The notes under the pieces are model-generated. The model was not told the origin of the DNA. It worked only from the letters and a program-made list of their open reading frames with translations, and searched no databases. Position numbers and translations under genes: made by a program. A stretch of 20,073 nt of DNA from Ophiostoma sp. CBS 140.51 (taxonomy: Eukaryota; Ascomycota; Sordariomycetes; Ophiostomatales; Ophiostomataceae). Of the stretch, positions 18,001 through 20,073 are shown in pieces. The DNA is taken from assembly GCA_029298735.1 (NCBI GenBank), contig JANSLP010000465.1, positions 1 through 20,073 of the forward strand. Reading direction: 5' to 3'. Every line of letters starts with the position of its first letter. The stretch's first letter is position 1.

Positions 18001-18678
18001 GGCGGAACTCGCGCATGGCGCTGTACAGACCGGCCAGGGCGCTGCCCAGGTGCTCACCGACTACGGGGCGACGGAAGACCCAGGCAAACAGGTTGCGGAT
18101 GGCCAAATAGTACAAGAATGTTTGGTCGCGGTCGGCGTTGTCTGGCGGCGGGATGTAGAGGTCGACACGGCCGATGAGGTGGGCACGGCTCCAGTAGTCC
18201 AAAGTTGCCAGTGGCGGCGGCATCGGCACCGCTGAATGCACCATCTCGTAGACGTCAGGAATGTCCGGGACGGCGTGCATGTCACGTATAATGAACCGCT
18301 CAACAAGCGAGTGGCACTGTGCGGCCAGCAGCGTTGAGATGGGCACCTTGAACGACGGGCCTCGCCGCGACTGCCCGCGGGCGTAGAGATGCACAAAGCA
18401 GTTTCCATGGCGGTACCACAGTTCCGGATCCTTTTCATGTTAGCGGATGCATGTTTAATTCTGTCGTTCTCGGTCTTACTCACCCTTCTCAACCCATCCC
18501 AGGACATGCTTGTCTTGGTCTTGCCGTCCCATCGCCGGATGCCCGTGTGGCGCGAGGCTTGTGGTGCTGGTGCCGGGGCTTCCGTTACATCGCCCGGTCG
18601 CCGGGACTTCCAGCCTCGGGAACGATTTGAGACGCCATTGTAAAGGGCAAAGTCCCTCGATTCGTGTGCGTAGGCCAT
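15038..18678 (-). CDS. DUF8004-type fungal protein with long disordered C-terminal half
   Basis: Exon 1 is 18678-18484 and exon 2 is 18430-15038; together they encode 1195 residues. The join gives SWDGLRR/DPELWYRHGNCF, a conserved block of this fungal family (named DUF8004 in domain databases as I recall; function unknown). Conserved, helix-rich sequence runs from about residue 47 to 545 and includes the GQSRRGPSFKVP block, the region around EHLGSALAGLYSAM, and ARKVRWILVYAVHQTLQ at about 522-538. The last about 650 residues are Ser/Thr/Pro-rich, probably disordered, with many basophilic-kinase-like sites (RRMSLF, FRRSLSLF, RRFSVY, QRTMSL, SRTSSF) and a repeated LSRSSSVYS motif at 909 and 949. 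No signal peptide or clear transmembrane helix, so cytosolic or cortical (inference). The ATG at 18678 is the first in frame after an upstream in-frame TGA. It is convergent with the EXPERA-type gene. Confidence 0.85.
18431..18483 (-). other. 53-nt intron of the DUF8004-type gene
   Basis: Donor GTGAGT starts at 18483, branch-point GCTAAC lies about 13 bases before the acceptor, and the acceptor AAAAG ends at 18431. It is phase 0. Without splicing the reading frame of exon 1 does not continue into the conserved frame of exon 2. Confidence 0.85.
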
Positions 18679-20073
18679 TCTCAATGTCGGGCAACAAAAC
18701 TCCCCTCACAACTTCTCCTTCTCCCTCTCAGCGTGCCTCTCACAGGAGGCAAAGCACAGACGAAGAGTGCCGCTACAGACACAGCATTTCTAGTGAGAAG
18801 TGGCGGTGTTGTACGATCCGTTTAGTTGAGTTTGTTGTCGTTGCCGTTCTGTGAACGACGCAACGGTGAGAATAAATCAGGTCAGAGAACGTCGGGCTCT
18901 GGTCTGTCTGGTCGAAACAGTGTCGTATGAATGCTGAATGTCGACCCAATGGGCAGTCGGTGTCGTTCTTTTTGTTCGTATTTCGTCTGTCCGTAAGACT
19001 CGGTGGAAGGTCCAACCACTCAATGCAGTTCCAGTCGTCACGCTCGCAGTCAGCCTCTGGTGTTGTCCGTGGTGGCTGTTCGGCAAAGAGTCGTCGTGAA
19101 GATATCGAAAAGAAACATGAGAAGAATGAACCACCAAGAAAGAGAAAGAGATCAAGAAGAGGGAAAAGGAAAAGATCAGAGAAAAAGAAAAGAGGCTAGA
19201 AGGTGAACCCATGCAGCGCCCGGGGATGCAAGCAGGTAAATACTTTGAGCGTGCTCTGTGCACACTGAGAACCAGAGCCACTCAAAGCCAAAGTGGAAGG
19301 CTTCTGAACCAGTGAACACACACACGCCCATACCGATCGCCAGCCAGGTCTCTGGGTGTGCAGGCCTTGTTTCTTCTGCCCAGTGTTACGCCACTGGGAG
19401 CCGTGCCGTCACTTCCTTGTAAGCAAGCCTGTCTGAGAAATAGCATCGACTTCTGTGCTGCTTTCACGATATTGTGCAAGGACAACAGCTGAGCCGCCAA
19501 GCAGGGAGCTCCTCTTTCTTAGTGCAGTGCCAGCACAGCTAGCTCGATGAGACGGGCGGCCTTTTGTCCTTTTCGTCTTGGATTGTCCCCTCTTGTTACT
19601 CTTTTCGCTCGATGTCTCCTCTTTTTTTGCACTCTTTCCCACCTCTACCATTCACTATTTCAACTTTGACAGGGGTGTAGCTTGTAATTCAAAGGCTGGC
19701 AGATTCACCATTGGTCTCCATGTGCTGCCAACAAAACCGACTTTGCTTTTTTGCTGCGAGAACACTTCAGTCAGTGCACTGATGAAGTGGACAGTCTGCT
19801 CCATTCAGATCCATAATAGCTGATGGCTCCCGCACCATGGGCTTAGTGCAGGAAGCCAGCCGAGCCAGCTTGTCGCAGTTTGCTCGAGCGTTTTTTTAGG
19901 TGCAGTGTTTTGCCTCACTCATCGCATGATGCGCCGGATATTTCCATTGTTTCTTCTTTTTCATCTTCTGGGGCCAGGGAGTGCCCCAGTGACGTCTTTG
20001 AAGTGAAAGATATTACAGCACGCTCAAAGAGAAGAGATAACAGCGGGTGGGCAGAGTGTCTTGGCCCCTTGGC
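18679..20073. other. Upstream region of the DUF8004-type gene and right edge
   Basis: No second gene is supported to the window end. From about 19085 to 19200 the + strand is purine-rich, that is a CT-rich tract on the - strand, about 410-520 bases before the start codon of the DUF8004-type gene: its likely core promoter. A CT-rich + strand tract at about 19560-19670 could belong to a rightward gene, but no convincing frame follows before 20073. Confidence 0.55.
18773..18787 (-). promoter_or_regulatory. Minimal uORF in the DUF8004-type gene leader
   Basis: ATG CTG TGT CTG TAG (four residues, then stop) on the - strand, ending 94 bases before the main ATG. It is the only ATG I find between the CT-rich tract near 19085 and the main start. 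If the transcript starts at that tract, the uORF lies in the leader and could lower or tune translation. Confidence 0.4.

Noticed and set aside
18877..19281. 134-residue - strand frame upstream of the DUF8004-type gene
   Set aside because: Its centre is the CT-rich promoter tract read as Phe/Ser/Leu; it does not splice in frame into the gene and has no conserved features.

Overview
This window is nuclear DNA of a filamentous ascomycete (Pezizomycotina, probably Sordariomycetes). Evidence: short GT-AG introns of 49 to 59 nt with CTAAC/CTGAC-type branch points, long pyrimidine-rich stretches before start codons, a CFEM domain, fungus-specific families such as the DUF8004 type, and long gene-poor spacers. 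The order or genus cannot be fixed by eye; an Ophiostomatales-like fungus is only a guess. I see no rRNA, tRNA, CRISPR array or intact transposon.

Layout. Positions 1-4064 hold no gene I can support; the left edge is AT-rich with a hairpin carrying AATAAA on both strands. Six genes follow: (1) 4065-5213 (+), a secreted protein with a roughly 200-residue serine-rich linker and a C-terminal beta-sandwich-like domain; (2) 7093-8703 (+), a CFEM protein with one transmembrane helix and a large Ala/Pro/Gln-rich inner tail; (3) 8878-9395 (-), a secreted DUF3237 (UPF0311) protein with a 59-nt intron and a tiny last exon; (4) 10196-11530 (+), a secreted HExxH metallopeptidase-like protein; (5) 13298-14184 (+), a three-exon membrane protein of the EXPERA / emopamil-binding-protein type; (6) 15038-18678 (-), a two-exon 1195-residue DUF8004-type protein with a disordered, phosphosite-rich C-terminal half. 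Positions 18679-20073 hold the promoter and leader of gene 6 and then nothing recognisable.

How they may work together. Genes 1 to 4 are four consecutive proteins entering the secretory pathway: a secreted adhesin-like protein, a surface haem-binding or sensor-like protein, a secreted small protein and a secreted protease-like protein. This looks like a small secretome or cell-surface cluster. Genes 3 and 4 are divergent over an 800-bp shared promoter that carries a 15-nt near-identical repeat at similar distances from each start codon. Genes 2/3 and 5/6 are convergent pairs. Genes 5 (ER sterol-isomerase-like fold) and 6 look like ordinary housekeeping or regulatory neighbours. No biosynthetic backbone gene is present, so this is not a classical secondary-metabolite cluster.
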